Source: Paraburkholderia fungorum (GTDB lineage Bacteria > Pseudomonadota > Gammaproteobacteria > Burkholderiales > Burkholderiaceae). Taken from it: DNA of 64,000 nt. The notes under the pieces were generated by a model. The model had not been told where the DNA came from. It searched no databases and worked only from the letters and a program-made list of their open reading frames with translations. How positions within the stretch are numbered: position 1 is the stretch's first letter; the number at the start of each line of letters is the position of its first letter. This document shows, piece after piece, positions 34,298 through 44,202 of this stretch. A program made the position numbers and the translations under genes. The DNA lies in the NCBI RefSeq assembly GCF_003610895.1, contig NZ_MCAS01000028.1, positions 1 to 64,000 of the forward strand. Direction: 5' to 3'.

Positions 34298-37200
34298 ATG
34301 ACCGCTCGCCTGCCCATCGACGGCACGCCCGCACTGGCCGATTACAAGCTTTCCGATAACCTCACCGCGACGCGCGGCCGGATCTTCCTGACCGGCACGC
34401 AGGCGCTGGTGCGTCTTGCGCTGATGCAACGCGCCGCCGATAAGGCGCACGGCCTGAACACCGCCGGCTTCATCAGCGGCTATCGCGGCTCGCCGCTCGG
34501 GATGGTCGACCAGCAGTTGTGGAAAGCGAAGAAACTGCTCACGGCGAGTGATATTCGCTTTTTGCCGGCGATCAACGAAGAACTCGGCGGCACCGCCGTG
34601 CTCGGCACGCAGCGGGTGGAATCGGACCCGGAGCGCACCGTCGAAGGCGTGTTCGCGATGTGGTACGGCAAGGGCCCCGGCGTGGATCGCGCGGGCGACG
34701 CGCTGAAGCACGGCAACGCGTACGGCTCGTCGCCGCACGGCGGCGTGCTGGTGGTGGCGGGCGACGACCACGGCTGCGTGTCGTCGTCGATGCCCCATCA
34801 AAGCGACTTCGCGTTGATGGCATGGCATATGCCGGTGGTGAATCCGTCGAACATCGCGGACATGCTCGAGTTCGGCCTGTACGGCTGGGCGCTGTCGCGT
34901 TTCTCGGGAGCGTGGGTCGGCTACAAGGCCATCTCGGAGACGGTCGAGTCCGGCTCGACGGTGGACCTCGATGCGCTGACAACCGAATGGGCCATTCCGC
35001 AGGATTTCGCCGCACCTGCCGGCGGCTTGCACAATCGCTGGCCCGATCTGCCCAGCCTGACGATCGAATCGCGGATGCACGCGAAACTCGACGCGGTTCG
35101 CCATTTCGCGCGCACCAACAGCATCGACAAATGGATTGCGCCGAGCCCGCATGCGAACGTGGGTATCGTCACGTGCGGCAAGGCGCATCTGGACTTGATG
35201 GAAACGCTGCGCCGGCTCGATCTGACCGTCGCCGATCTGGAAGCGGCCGGCGTGCGAATCTACAAGGTTGGCCTGTCTTTCCCGCTGGAAATGACGCGCA
35301 TCGACGCGTTCGTCTCCGGTTTGTCTGAAGTGCTGGTGATCGAGGAAAAAGGCCCGGTCATCGAGCAGCAGATCAAAGACTATCTGTACAACCGCACACA
35401 AGGCACGCGGCCGATCGTGGTCGGCAAGAACGCCGAGGACGGCACGCTGCTGCTGTCGTCGCTGGGTGAATTGCGGCCGTCGCGCATTCTGCCGGTGTTC
35501 GCGAACTGGCTCGCGAAACACAAACCGGCGCTCGACCGGCGCGAGCGTGTGGTCGATCTGGTGGCGCCGCAAATCCTCTCGAATGCGGCGGATAGCGTGA
35601 AGCGTACGCCGTATTTCTGCTCGGGCTGCCCGCACAACACATCGACCAAAGTGCCTGAAGGATCGATCGCGCATGCGGGGATCGGCTGTCACTTCATGGC
35701 GTCGTGGATGGAGCGCGACACCACCGGCCTGATTCAGATGGGCGGCGAAGGCGTCGATTGGGCCTCGCATTCGATGTTCACGAAAACGCGCCACGTCTTC
35801 CAGAATCTCGGCGACGGTACCTACTTCCACTCGGGCATTCTCGCGATCCGCCAGGCCGTGGCCGCGAAAGCCACCATCACGTACAAGATTCTCTATAACG
35901 ATGCCGTGGCGATGACCGGCGGCCAACCGGTCGACGGCAGCATCTCCGTGCCGCAGATCGCGCGTCAGGTGGAAGCCGAAGGCGTGTCGCGTTTCGTCGT
36001 GGTCAGCGACGAGCCGGAGAAATACGACGGCCATCACGACCTCTTCCCGAAGGGCACCACGTTCCATCATCGCAGCGAAATGGACACCGTACAGCGCGAA
36101 TTGCGCGACACCGACGGTGTGACCGTGCTGATCTACGACCAGACCTGTGCTGCGGAAAAACGCCGTCGCCGGAAAAAAGGCGAGTTTCCCGATCCGGACA
36201 AACGTCTCTTCATCAACGAAGAGGTTTGCGAAGGCTGCGGCGATTGCGGCGTGCAATCGAACTGTCTGTCGGTGGAACCGGTTGAGACCGCGTTGGGACG
36301 CAAGCGCCGCATCGATCAGTCGTCATGCAATAAGGACTATTCCTGCGTGAACGGTTTCTGCCCGAGCTTCGTCACGGTGGAAGGCGGCAAGCTGAAGAAA
36401 GCCGCGGGCGCCGCATTCGATCCGGCCGCGCTCGCCGCACGCGTCGACGCCTTGCCGATTCCCGCGACGCATCTCGATGCAGCGCCGTACGACATCCTGG
36501 TGACGGGTGTCGGTGGCACGGGGGTCGTGACCGTGGGCGCGTTGATCAGCATGGCCGCGCATCTGGAAGGCAAGAGCGCGTCGGTGCTCGACTTCATGGG
36601 CTTCGCGCAAAAGGGCGGCTCGGTGCTGTCGTTCGTGCGCTTCGCCGCGCGCGACGAGTGGCTCAATCAGGTGCGTATCGACACGCAGCAGGCCGATGTA
36701 CTGCTCGCCTGCGACATGGTGGTGGGCGCGAGCGCCGATGCCTTGCAAACGGTGCGGCATGGCCGCACGCGCATCGTCGTCAACACACACGCGATTCCGA
36801 ATGCGACCTTCGTGCAGAACCCCGACGCGACGCTGCACGCCGACGCATTGATCGACAAGATGCGTCACGCCGCAGGTGAAGACCGCATGTCGACGTGCGA
36901 CGCTCAGGCACTCGCCACGCGCTTCCTTGGCGACACCATCGGCGCGAACATTCTGATGCTCGGTTATGCCTGGCAACTCGGTCTCGTGCCGGTGTCGTTC
37001 GCCGCGATGATGCGCGCGATCGAATTGAACAACGTCGCGGTGCAGATGAATCAACTGGCGTTCTCGATTGGGCGTGTGGCTGCGGAAGACCTCGCCGCGC
37101 TCGAATCGCTGTGGCAAGCGCGGCATCTGGCGAAACAGGTCGTGCGTGTCGATACGCTCGACGAACTGATCGCGCATCGCGAGGGTCGTCTACAAACGTA

Positions 37201-37885
37201 CGGTGGCGCGAGCTACGTGAAGCGCTATCGCGCGCTAGTCGATGCGGCGCGTCGTGCCGAAACCGCGGTCGATGCAAAGAGCGAGCGCATCACGCGTGCC
37301 GTGGCGACGACGTTCTATCGCCTGCTCGCGGTGAAGGACGAATACGAAGTCGCGCGTCTGCATACGGATGCGGCATTCCGTGAAGCACTGGAGGCGCAAT
37401 TCGAAGGTGTGGCGGGCAAGGACTTCGGCATCAAATTCAACCTCGCGCCACCGACGCTCACCCGTCCACATGCGGGCGTCAATCCGACCAAGAAGACTTT
37501 TGGTCAGTGGATGTGGCCGGTGCTCGGCGTGATGGCGAAGTTCAGCAGTTTGCGTGGCACGATGCTCGATCCGTTTGGCCGCACGCTGGAACGCAAGATG
37601 GAACGCGAACTCGCCGGCGACTACGAAACCACGTTGCAACGTGCGTTCTCGAAGCTCAACGCGAACAATCTGGAAGACGTCGCGAAGCTCGCCGATCTGC
37701 ATGCGCGTGTGCGCGGTTATGGTCACGTAAAGCTGGCGAATCTGGCGGGCGTGAAACGCGGCGAACGCGATCTTGCTGCGCGTTTGCAGATTGAAGCGGC
37801 GACGGGTGCATCGGTGAAGAAGTCGCTGGAAGAAGTGAAGGGCGCTGGGCAGTTGCGCGGGATTCCGGTGGTCGTCGCGAAGTAG
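34298..37885 (+). CDS. Fused indolepyruvate ferredoxin oxidoreductase
   Basis: A 1195-residue TPP enzyme in which the alpha, Fe-S and gamma parts of indolepyruvate:ferredoxin oxidoreductase are joined. It oxidatively decarboxylates aryl (or branched) 2-oxoacids to acyl-CoA, passing electrons to ferredoxin. Seen are the TPP-binding CSGCPHNTS..GIGCH..GGEGVDW region (about 440-490), an Fe-S cysteine cluster CEGCGDCGVQSNC with later cysteines (about 643-690), and the gamma-type domain from TGVGGTGVVTVG (about 733). GGAGA seven bases ahead supports the start; longer upstream sequence is unrelated. Followed by a very strong terminator. Confidence 0.93.
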   Translation: MTARLPIDGTPALADYKLSDNLTATRGRIFLTGTQALVRLALMQRAADKAHGLNTAGFISGYRGSPLGMVDQQLWKAKKLLTASDIRFLPAINEELGGTAVLGTQRVESDPERTVEGVFAMWYGKGPGVDRAGDALKHGNAYGSSPHGGVLVVAGDDHGCVSSSMPHQSDFALMAWHMPVVNPSNIADMLEFGLYGWALSRFSGAWVGYKAISETVESGSTVDLDALTTEWAIPQDFAAPAGGLHNRWPDLPSLTIESRMHAKLDAVRHFARTNSIDKWIAPSPHANVGIVTCGKAHLDLMETLRRLDLTVADLEAAGVRIYKVGLSFPLEMTRIDAFVSGLSEVLVIEEKGPVIEQQIKDYLYNRTQGTRPIVVGKNAEDGTLLLSSLGELRPSRILPVFANWLAKHKPALDRRERVVDLVAPQILSNAADSVKRTPYFCSGCPHNTSTKVPEGSIAHAGIGCHFMASWMERDTTGLIQMGGEGVDWASHSMFTKTRHVFQNLGDGTYFHSGILAIRQAVAAKATITYKILYNDAVAMTGGQPVDGSISVPQIARQVEAEGVSRFVVVSDEPEKYDGHHDLFPKGTTFHHRSEMDTVQRELRDTDGVTVLIYDQTCAAEKRRRRKKGEFPDPDKRLFINEEVCEGCGDCGVQSNCLSVEPVETALGRKRRIDQSSCNKDYSCVNGFCPSFVTVEGGKLKKAAGAAFDPAALAARVDALPIPATHLDAAPYDILVTGVGGTGVVTVGALISMAAHLEGKSASVLDFMGFAQKGGSVLSFVRFAARDEWLNQVRIDTQQADVLLACDMVVGASADALQTVRHGRTRIVVNTHAIPNATFVQNPDATLHADALIDKMRHAAGEDRMSTCDAQALATRFLGDTIGANILMLGYAWQLGLVPVSFAAMMRAIELNNVAVQMNQLAFSIGRVAAEDLAALESLWQARHLAKQVVRVDTLDELIAHREGRLQTYGGASYVKRYRALVDAARRAETAVDAKSERITRAVATTFYRLLAVKDEYEVARLHTDAAFREALEAQFEGVAGKDFGIKFNLAPPTLTRPHAGVNPTKKTFGQWMWPVLGVMAKFSSLRGTMLDPFGRTLERKMERELAGDYETTLQRAFSKLNANNLEDVAKLADLHARVRGYGHVKLANLAGVKRGERDLAARLQIEAATGASVKKSLEEVKGAGQLRGIPVVVAK

Positions 37886-37904
37886 TTCTTTTGCGCTGTG
37901 GATG

Positions 37905-37947
37905 AAAAATGCGGCTTCGAGCTAAACCTCGAAGCCGCATTTTTTTG
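37905..37947 (+). terminator. Strong rho-independent terminator
   Basis: A 17-bp perfect stem (37905-37921 with 37928-37944; core TGCGGCTTCGAG/CTCGAAGCCGCA) closed by CTAAAC and ended by a run of Ts, right after the oxidoreductase gene. The A/T ends allow use in both directions. Confidence 0.93.
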
Positions 37948-37959
37948 CCTGACGGTTTG

Positions 37960-38105
37960 GCTACGCGTTGCGTTCAGTCGCGCTAATTCCTTGCTGCACG
38001 TTGCGTCCGGCGGATGCTGATTTTTTGCTACGCGCTATGTCTGGTGGTGCTGACTTTATCTCGATGAATCAGCTATGCGTTGCGTCCAACAGCGCTCTCA
38101 CCTGC
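37960..38105 (-). repeat. Degenerate tandem copies of the cutC 3' end
   Basis: GCTACGCGTTGCGT-like units begin at 37960, 37993, 38027 and 38072. The last encodes the final codons (LLDATHS) and stop of leftward cutC; the other three lie beyond the stop codon and look like decayed duplicates. Confidence 0.6.
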
Positions 38106-38770
38106 GCGACTTTCGCTGCGTCGACAGGTGCGAGACCGTTACCGCCAACGCGGACGCCGGAACCGAAGTGAACTGCCTGAACTTGCGTCGCGCCGACGAA
38201 GCCAGCCACTTCATCAATCGTCAAACCCGCCCCCGCCAGCACTGTGCAATGTGAGCCGGACGCTTGCCGCACCAGGTCACGTATGATCGACTTCGCCTGC
38301 AGTACCGACGGTTTTCCGCCAGAGGTCAAGACGTTCGTCACAGCATCGAAACCGAGCAGCACGTCGAGCGCTTTCTGCAGATCGCGGGTTTCGTCGAACG
38401 CACGGTGGAACGTGATGGCCAGACCGTCGGCCGCTTCGATGGCGCGCGCGAGGCCTTCGCGATCGATCTCACCGTCTGCCGTCAGCATGCCGATCACCAC
38501 GCCGTTCGCGCCGGCCGCTTTGACCGCCCGCACGTCGCGCAGCATCACGGCGTAGTCGTCGGCGTCGTACACGAACGAGCGGCTATGCGGACGCACGATC
38601 ACGTTGACCGGTGCGGATGTTGCTGCAACCACCGCTTCGATCAGGCCGAGGCTCGGCGTCAAGCCGCCCTCGCCCATCGCGGTGACGAGTTCGAGACGGT
38701 TCGCGCCGGCCTGCACGGCAAGCCGGGCGTCGGCGACGGTAGTGGCGATGACTTCGAGTAGGACTGACAT
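38069..38770 (-). CDS. cutC: CutC-family protein
   Basis: A 233-residue TIM-barrel protein of the CutC family, historically linked to copper homeostasis but of unsettled function. Typical segments are LLEVIATTVADARLAVQAGANRLEL, VNVIVRPHSRSFVYDADD, GVVIGMLTADGEID, ITFHRAFDE and VLAGAGLTIDEVAG. The start at 38770 matches the family N terminus; a longer in-frame extension is not homologous. Confidence 0.92.
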   Translation of the reverse strand: MSVLLEVIATTVADARLAVQAGANRLELVTAMGEGGLTPSLGLIEAVVAATSAPVNVIVRPHSRSFVYDADDYAVMLRDVRAVKAAGANGVVIGMLTADGEIDREGLARAIEAADGLAITFHRAFDETRDLQKALDVLLGFDAVTNVLTSGGKPSVLQAKSIIRDLVRQASGSHCTVLAGAGLTIDEVAGFVGATQVQAVHFGSGVRVGGNGLAPVDAAKVAQVRALLDATHS

Positions 38771-38891
38771 AAGCGCGGCTGTGTCGTTAAAAGCGACATG
38801 ATCGCAGAACCGCCGCGCGCTCTCCTGATCTGAACCACCGCTACCGCAATTGAACCTCGCGATCTGCTTTGCCGATCGAGCTTCCGAACCG

Positions 38892-40160
38892 CTACTCCTC
38901 GATCCAGTCGATATCGCCGCACAGCACGCACGTCTGCTCACCGACACGCGTCGCCACCGACAAGGTCACGCACGGCAACGCTTCGTTAATCGACAGATAC
39001 GGACGCGTCACGTGCACGCGTTCCGGCGCATTGATCGCCGCACGGAAATACGGACGGCGCAGCCAGTTCGCCCCTTGCGCATCGGCCAGCGGCAAAAAGC
39101 GCGTTTCATGGGCCGCGCGATCGGCGCGCAACACGACGTTGCGGCCCGCTTGCCGGCCCTTCGCGTCGAGCAGGAAACAGCGCGCGGCATGGTCGAGCGC
39201 GAGGAAATTCCAGCACACTTCTTCGAGCGGTTCGCCCGCCGCGAGCCGCTCCGCGGCACGCTCGAAGGCCCGCAGGTACGGTGTGAGACGACTCGCATTG
39301 CGGCGCTCGCGTGCTTCGGCCTGATCGCGATAGCGGTCGGTGACGTCGCTGATACAAGCCGTGGCGTGCGCCGCGTCGGCCGCGCCGGGATTCGGCCGGC
39401 CGAAGAAAAAACCCTGCACGAAGTCCGCGTCGCAGGCGAGCGCCATCTGCGCTTCATGCTCGGTTTCGACACCTTCGATCAGCACCAGCTTGCCCGCTTC
39501 ATGCAGCAGCGCCACCAGCCCGGGCAGGATCGTCGCCATGTCGGCGCGATGCGCGGCGTGCGACAGCATGATGCGGTCGAGCTTCACGATATCGGGATTC
39601 AATTGCCAGATCCGTTCGACATTCGAGTGGCCCGCGCCGAAATCGTCGAGTGCGATCAGGAAACCGCGCTCACGGAACTGGCGCACCGCGTCGACGAGAC
39701 GTTCGAGATCTTCCGCACCCTGTTCAAGTACCTCGAGCACGATCCGCCGCGGCGACAGATCGAGCCGCTTCAGGTTGGCCAGCAAGGCCGCGGCGAGATA
39801 CGGGTCGGTGAGCGCACCGGGATGAACGTTCAGGAACAGCCATTCGCGCTCGGCGCCAAGCACCTTGAAGTTCTCCAGATGCAGCGTCTGCGCGAGTCGG
39901 TCGACTTGCAGCACGTCGCCCAGACGCGCCGCCTCGCCGAACACGTCAAGCGGCGACACGGGCCGGTCGAGCGCATCGTGCGCGCGCAGCAGCCCTTCGT
40001 AGCCGACCGCCCGCATATGCGACAGGCTGAAAATCGGTTGAAACACGCTGGTCAGCGTCAGCTCGCCATGCTGCGCCGAAAAACGTTCGAGCCCCGACGT
40101 CATCTCGACATCGAAACCATGCGGCGTGGTGGCCGTCCTTTCCTGTTGCGCAATCGTCAT
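38892..40160 (-). CDS. EAL-domain phosphodiesterase with C-terminal sensor
   Basis: A 422-residue cytoplasmic protein. The EAL domain spans about 20-260 with the catalytic set intact: EGLLR, FLNVHPG, IVLEVLEQ, ALDDFGAGHSN, IVKLDR, LIEGVET and QGFFFGRP. It should hydrolyse c-di-GMP. The C-terminal 150 residues (ending RVHVTRPYLSINEALPCVTLSVA) resemble the PAS/Cache-like YkuI C-terminal domain, which binds small ligands. It is separated from cutC by 121 bases on the same strand. Confidence 0.9.
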   Translation of the reverse strand: MTIAQQERTATTPHGFDVEMTSGLERFSAQHGELTLTSVFQPIFSLSHMRAVGYEGLLRAHDALDRPVSPLDVFGEAARLGDVLQVDRLAQTLHLENFKVLGAEREWLFLNVHPGALTDPYLAAALLANLKRLDLSPRRIVLEVLEQGAEDLERLVDAVRQFRERGFLIALDDFGAGHSNVERIWQLNPDIVKLDRIMLSHAAHRADMATILPGLVALLHEAGKLVLIEGVETEHEAQMALACDADFVQGFFFGRPNPGAADAAHATACISDVTDRYRDQAEARERRNASRLTPYLRAFERAAERLAAGEPLEEVCWNFLALDHAARCFLLDAKGRQAGRNVVLRADRAAHETRFLPLADAQGANWLRRPYFRAAINAPERVHVTRPYLSINEALPCVTLSVATRVGEQTCVLCGDIDWIEE

Positions 40161-40554
40161 GCAATCCTCTCATGCGAGAGCCGGGCCGGTCCGAACGCGG
40201 AAGCGAACAACCTCGACACCGTTTCTCAAAATGTGCGTCATCGATATTCCTTAAGCAAGCTCCATGCGCACGGTGGCGCACATTCGAATGAAATTTGCAC
40301 GCCCGGCTGCACCCGTACGAGGGCGTGCAAGGGACGATGCGCCGCTCCCGGGCATGGCGCGCACCGTTTAGGTGCATCGGCTTGCCGGGGCGCTTGCCGA
40401 ACACACGCGCGGGGGCCTTGCCGGGTTGATGAAGGTGCGCCGCGTCGTCGGGCTACACTTCGGCCTTACGCCTCACGCACGCCTCGTGGCCGGGTTGCGG
40501 CGACATCGTCGACATTCGCCGGGGGAGCACCGCTATATCTCCAGAAATAGACCG
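40161..40554. other. Divergent intergenic region
   Basis: About 390 bases between the leftward EAL gene and the rightward antiporter gene. It should hold both promoters. No operator, hairpin or small gene stands out. Confidence 0.35.
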
Positions 40555-42183
40555 ATGGATATTGTCTTTACCGTACTGATTCTTTTGCTCGCCGTCTCCG
40601 CTTCCGGCATCGTTATCCGGATGCTGCCGATTGCCTTGCCATTGCCGCTGGTTCAGATCGCGATCGGCGCTTTGCTCGCATGGCCGAGACTCGGGCTGCA
40701 CGTCACCTTCGATCCCGAAATTTTCATGATGCTGTTCATTCCGCCGCTGCTGTTCGCGGATGGATGGCGAATCCCGAAGCGTGAATTGTTCATGGCGCGC
40801 CGCTCCATTCTGATGCTGGCCCTCGGCCTCGTTTTCATGACGGTGCTGGCTGTGGGCTACTTCGTGCATGCGCTGGTGCCGTCGATCTCGCTGCCGGTCG
40901 CGTTCGCGCTTGCCGCGGTGTTGTCGCCGACCGATGCGGTGGCGCTCACTGGCATTGTCGGCAAGGGCAAGATTCCAGGCCGGCTGATGCATATCCTTGA
41001 AGGCGAAGCCTTGATGAACGACGCGTCGGGTCTCGTCGCGTTGAAGTTCGCGATTGCTGCGGCGCTGACGGGCGTGTTCTCGCTGCGCGACGCATCGATC
41101 AGCTTTGTGATCATTGCAGTGGGTGGCCTCGCGACGGGCGCGGCGGTGAGCTGGGCGTTCAGCTTCGTATCGGCGCGCTTTCTGAGTCTCAATGAAGAAG
41201 GCGATCCGGCGCCCGGTGTGGTGATGACACTGCTGATCCCGTTCGCCGCGTATCTGGTTGCCGAGCGCTTCGAGTTGTCGGGGATTCTGTCGGCGGTCGC
41301 GGCCGGCATGATGATGAACTACGCGAGCATTGTGAACGTCGGGCCGGTGTCATCGCGAGTGCGCGCGAACAGCACATGGACGATGATCGAGTTCGTCTTC
41401 AACGGCATGGTGTTCATTCTGTTGGGGCTGCAGTTCCCGCATATTCTTGGCCGTGCGCTACTCGACGCGCACGAGACCAGCGACGCACAGGTGGGGTTGC
41501 TGATCGGCTACATCGCTGCGGTGGCGGTGGCGCTCTACGCGATGCGCTTCGTATGGGTATGGCTGTTGCGCTGGTTCGCGAGCCGCGGGGCGGCGAAGCA
41601 CGGCGTGGCGAACGCCGTGCCTGGCTTGCGTACGGTGACGGTAACGACGGTGGCTGGTGTGTTGTCGCTGCCCGAGGTGTTGCCTGGTGGTACACCGCTA
41701 CCGGGACGGGATCTGGCGATTTTCATTGCGTCGGGGGTGATTCTTTTATCGCTGCTGGTGGCGGTCGTGGCGTTGCCGCTGTTGTTGCGAGGTTGGCGGC
41801 GTGGCAAGGACCCGCATGCTGCGGAGGAGGCGATGGCACGCACGCTGGCGGCGCAGGCGGCGATTCGCGCTGTCGACGAGGTGCACGATACCGAGTGTGC
41901 GGATCTGGACGAGTCGGCATCCGCCTATGCGGCGGATGTCACCGCGAGGGTGATGGATGTGTATCGACGCCGGCTTGCGACGCTCGACGAGGAGCAGGAG
42001 CCACGGGAGATGGCGCGCCGTGCCGATGCGCTGGAATTCCGGATGAAGTTGGCGGCGATGCGGGCTGAGAGGAAGACGCTGCTTGCGCTGCGCAGTGGGC
42101 AGGAGATCAATGATGAGACTTTGAATAAGCTCATGCGGGAGGTGGATCTTGCTGAGACGGCGCTTACTGTGCGGAGGAAATGA
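40555..42183 (+). CDS. CPA1-family Na+/H+ antiporter
   Basis: A 542-residue inner-membrane antiporter of the NhaP/YjcE group. About 12 transmembrane helices occupy residues 1-420; the ion-binding motif is AVLSPTDAVALTGIV with the following GRLMHILEGEALMNDASGLVALK block. The C-terminal 110 residues form a charged cytoplasmic helical tail. The ATG at 40555 starts at the first helix; no strong ribosome site is visible, so a nearby alternative is possible. Confidence 0.9.
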   Translation: MDIVFTVLILLLAVSASGIVIRMLPIALPLPLVQIAIGALLAWPRLGLHVTFDPEIFMMLFIPPLLFADGWRIPKRELFMARRSILMLALGLVFMTVLAVGYFVHALVPSISLPVAFALAAVLSPTDAVALTGIVGKGKIPGRLMHILEGEALMNDASGLVALKFAIAAALTGVFSLRDASISFVIIAVGGLATGAAVSWAFSFVSARFLSLNEEGDPAPGVVMTLLIPFAAYLVAERFELSGILSAVAAGMMMNYASIVNVGPVSSRVRANSTWTMIEFVFNGMVFILLGLQFPHILGRALLDAHETSDAQVGLLIGYIAAVAVALYAMRFVWVWLLRWFASRGAAKHGVANAVPGLRTVTVTTVAGVLSLPEVLPGGTPLPGRDLAIFIASGVILLSLLVAVVALPLLLRGWRRGKDPHAAEEAMARTLAAQAAIRAVDEVHDTECADLDESASAYAADVTARVMDVYRRRLATLDEEQEPREMARRADALEFRMKLAAMRAERKTLLALRSGQEINDETLNKLMREVDLAETALTVRRK

Positions 42184-42199
42184 GGGTGTTCGGTTTGGG

Positions 42200-42890
42200 G
42201 GTTTTTTTGCCTGCGCGGCGCTTTGGGTGTTTGCTTTTGGTGTTGGCCTTTCCTTGTTCTGACTGCTTTGGCCTTTCCTTGATTTGCTAATGGTCTATTA
42301 GCGTTGCCCCTGTGCGGGGCGGCACTTACTTTCTTTGCCGCCGCAAAGAAAGATAAGCAAAGAAAGCGGCTCACACCGCTAATTCTTAAGCGGGTCCCCC
42401 GCGCAGCCACGGTAGTGGTGCATCTGGAATCCGTGCCCCCGCACACTCCGCGCGAGTGACAAAGGACTCATCCGCTCCCACTCCGCACTACGTGCGTCGC
42501 GGATGGGTCTGCATGGGAAACCAAGGTTTGCTTTGCATAACTGATTGTTTTTGGGAATGGGCTTCGGCGCGCGCAGCGCCGCCGGAAGTATGACTGCCTT
42601 GTCACCAGGGCCGAATGTGCGGGGGCACCGATTCCAGATGCACCACTGCCCCCTCCAAGCCAGGGGACCCACTTATAAGCTGGCGGTGTGAGCCGCTTTC
42701 TTTGCTTATCTTTCTTTGCGGCGGCAAAGAAAGTAAGTGCCGCCCCGCACAGGGGCAACACTAATAGACCATTAAGAAATCAAGGAAAGGCCAACACCAC
42801 AAAACCACAGACAAACCGCGCGGAGCAGAAAAACAGAACAAGAAAAGACCAAAACCACAACCAAAGCGCCGCGCAGGCAAAAAAACCCAA
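42200..42890. repeat. Large palindromic intergenic repeat element
   Basis: Nearly the whole gap between the antiporter and permease genes is one inverted repeat. Positions 42303-42379 and 42683-42759 are perfect 77-bp inverted copies; a second pair, 42415-42445 and 42616-42646, matches with one mismatch; outer flanks (GCCTGCGCGGCG, GGCCTTTCCTTG) are also symmetric. A related truncated copy occurs at 1344. Reading frames across it encode spurious KKVSAAPHRGN-type peptides. No protein signal; it may form a cruciform or a long RNA hairpin. Confidence 0.92.
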
Positions 42891-42894
42891 ACCC

Positions 42895-44202
42895 TTATGC
42901 CACCGGCCCCTGCCCCGCCTTCCTCCTCAGAAGCGCATAAAGAATAATCGCCCCAAAAGTAGCAGTCCCGATACCGCCAAGCCCAAACCCACCAAGCTTC
43001 AAGGAAAAATCCCCAGCCCCAAGCACAAGCGTCACCGCCGCAACAATCAGATTCCGATTGTCGGAAAAATCCACCTTATTAACGACCCAGATCCGCGCGC
43101 CGGTCACGGCAATCAAGCCAAACACAACAATCGACACGCCGCCGAGCACAGGCCCTGGAATGGTCTGAATCACCGCCCCAAACTTCGGCGAAAAACCAAG
43201 CACAAGCGCAATAACCGCAGCAATGACAAACACCAGCGTCGAGTAAATCTTGGTCACCGCCATCACGCCAATGTTCTCGGCATACGTCGTCACCCCTGTA
43301 CCGCCGGCAAAACCCGACAGCATCGTCGCAAGTCCATCGCCAAGAAAGGCACGGCCGACATAGCGGTCAAGATTCTGCCCGGTCATCGCGCTCACGGCCT
43401 TGATGTGCCCAAGATTCTCAGCAACAAGAATCACCGCGATCGGTGCGAGCAAGGTCATCGCCTGCATGTTGAAAACCGGCGCAGTGAAGTGCGGCATGCC
43501 AAACCACGCAGCATTCGCCACAATCGCAAAATCGATCGGCTTACCCATGCCAAGGCCATTCGTGACGATCGCGTAAATCACATACGCCATCAGCAAACCC
43601 ACCAGAATCAGCAGCCGCTGCAGCATGCCGCGCGCAAACACCGCGACCGCGCCAACGCACAGCACCGTCATCAGCGCCATCCACGAATCGAAGTTGCTGC
43701 CGCTCACGCCATGCACCGCGATCGGCGCGAGATTCAGCCCGATCACGCAGACGATCGCTCCGGTCACCACCGGCGGCATCAGCGTTTCAATCCACTTCGT
43801 GCCGATCGCCGACACGATCAGGCCAATAATCGCGTACACCGCCCCGCATGCAATGATCCCGCCCAACGCCACCGGAATGTTCATGTTCGGACCATGGCCG
43901 CCATACCCCGTCACGGCGATCACCAGACCAATGAACGCGAAGCTCGAGCCGAGATAACTCGGTACCCGCCCGCCCACCAGCACGAAGAACAACAGCGTGC
44001 CGATCCCCGACATGAAAATGCACAGGTTCGGATCGAAACCCATCAGCAACGGCGCAAGCACGGTCGAACCGAACATCGCGACGACGTGCTGAACGCCCAT
44101 CGCCAACATCTGCGGCCACGCAAGCCGCTCGTCAGTGCCGACAATGCGGCCCTCGGCCGCGTTCGGCTGGACGCGCCAGCGTGGGAAGTAGGAATCGGCC
44201 AT
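42895..44202 (-). CDS. NCS2-family uracil/xanthine permease
   Basis: A 435-residue nucleobase:cation symporter of the UraA/UacT family with about 14 hydrophobic segments. Key blocks include GVQHVVAMFGSTVLAPLL, the substrate-site helix VAENLGHIKAVSAMTG (glutamate and histidine that contact the base in UraA), and GGTGVTTYAENIGVMAVT. The pattern is closest to uracil permeases. The stop codon lies five bases from the large palindromic repeat. Confidence 0.92.
   Translation of the reverse strand: MADSYFPRWRVQPNAAEGRIVGTDERLAWPQMLAMGVQHVVAMFGSTVLAPLLMGFDPNLCIFMSGIGTLLFFVLVGGRVPSYLGSSFAFIGLVIAVTGYGGHGPNMNIPVALGGIIACGAVYAIIGLIVSAIGTKWIETLMPPVVTGAIVCVIGLNLAPIAVHGVSGSNFDSWMALMTVLCVGAVAVFARGMLQRLLILVGLLMAYVIYAIVTNGLGMGKPIDFAIVANAAWFGMPHFTAPVFNMQAMTLLAPIAVILVAENLGHIKAVSAMTGQNLDRYVGRAFLGDGLATMLSGFAGGTGVTTYAENIGVMAVTKIYSTLVFVIAAVIALVLGFSPKFGAVIQTIPGPVLGGVSIVVFGLIAVTGARIWVVNKVDFSDNRNLIVAAVTLVLGAGDFSLKLGGFGLGGIGTATFGAIILYALLRRKAGQGPVA

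Noticed and set aside
34292..36256. 654-codon open frame antisense to the indolepyruvate oxidoreductase gene
   Set aside because: Composition-driven shadow of a real high-GC gene; Arg/His-rich peptide with no domain.
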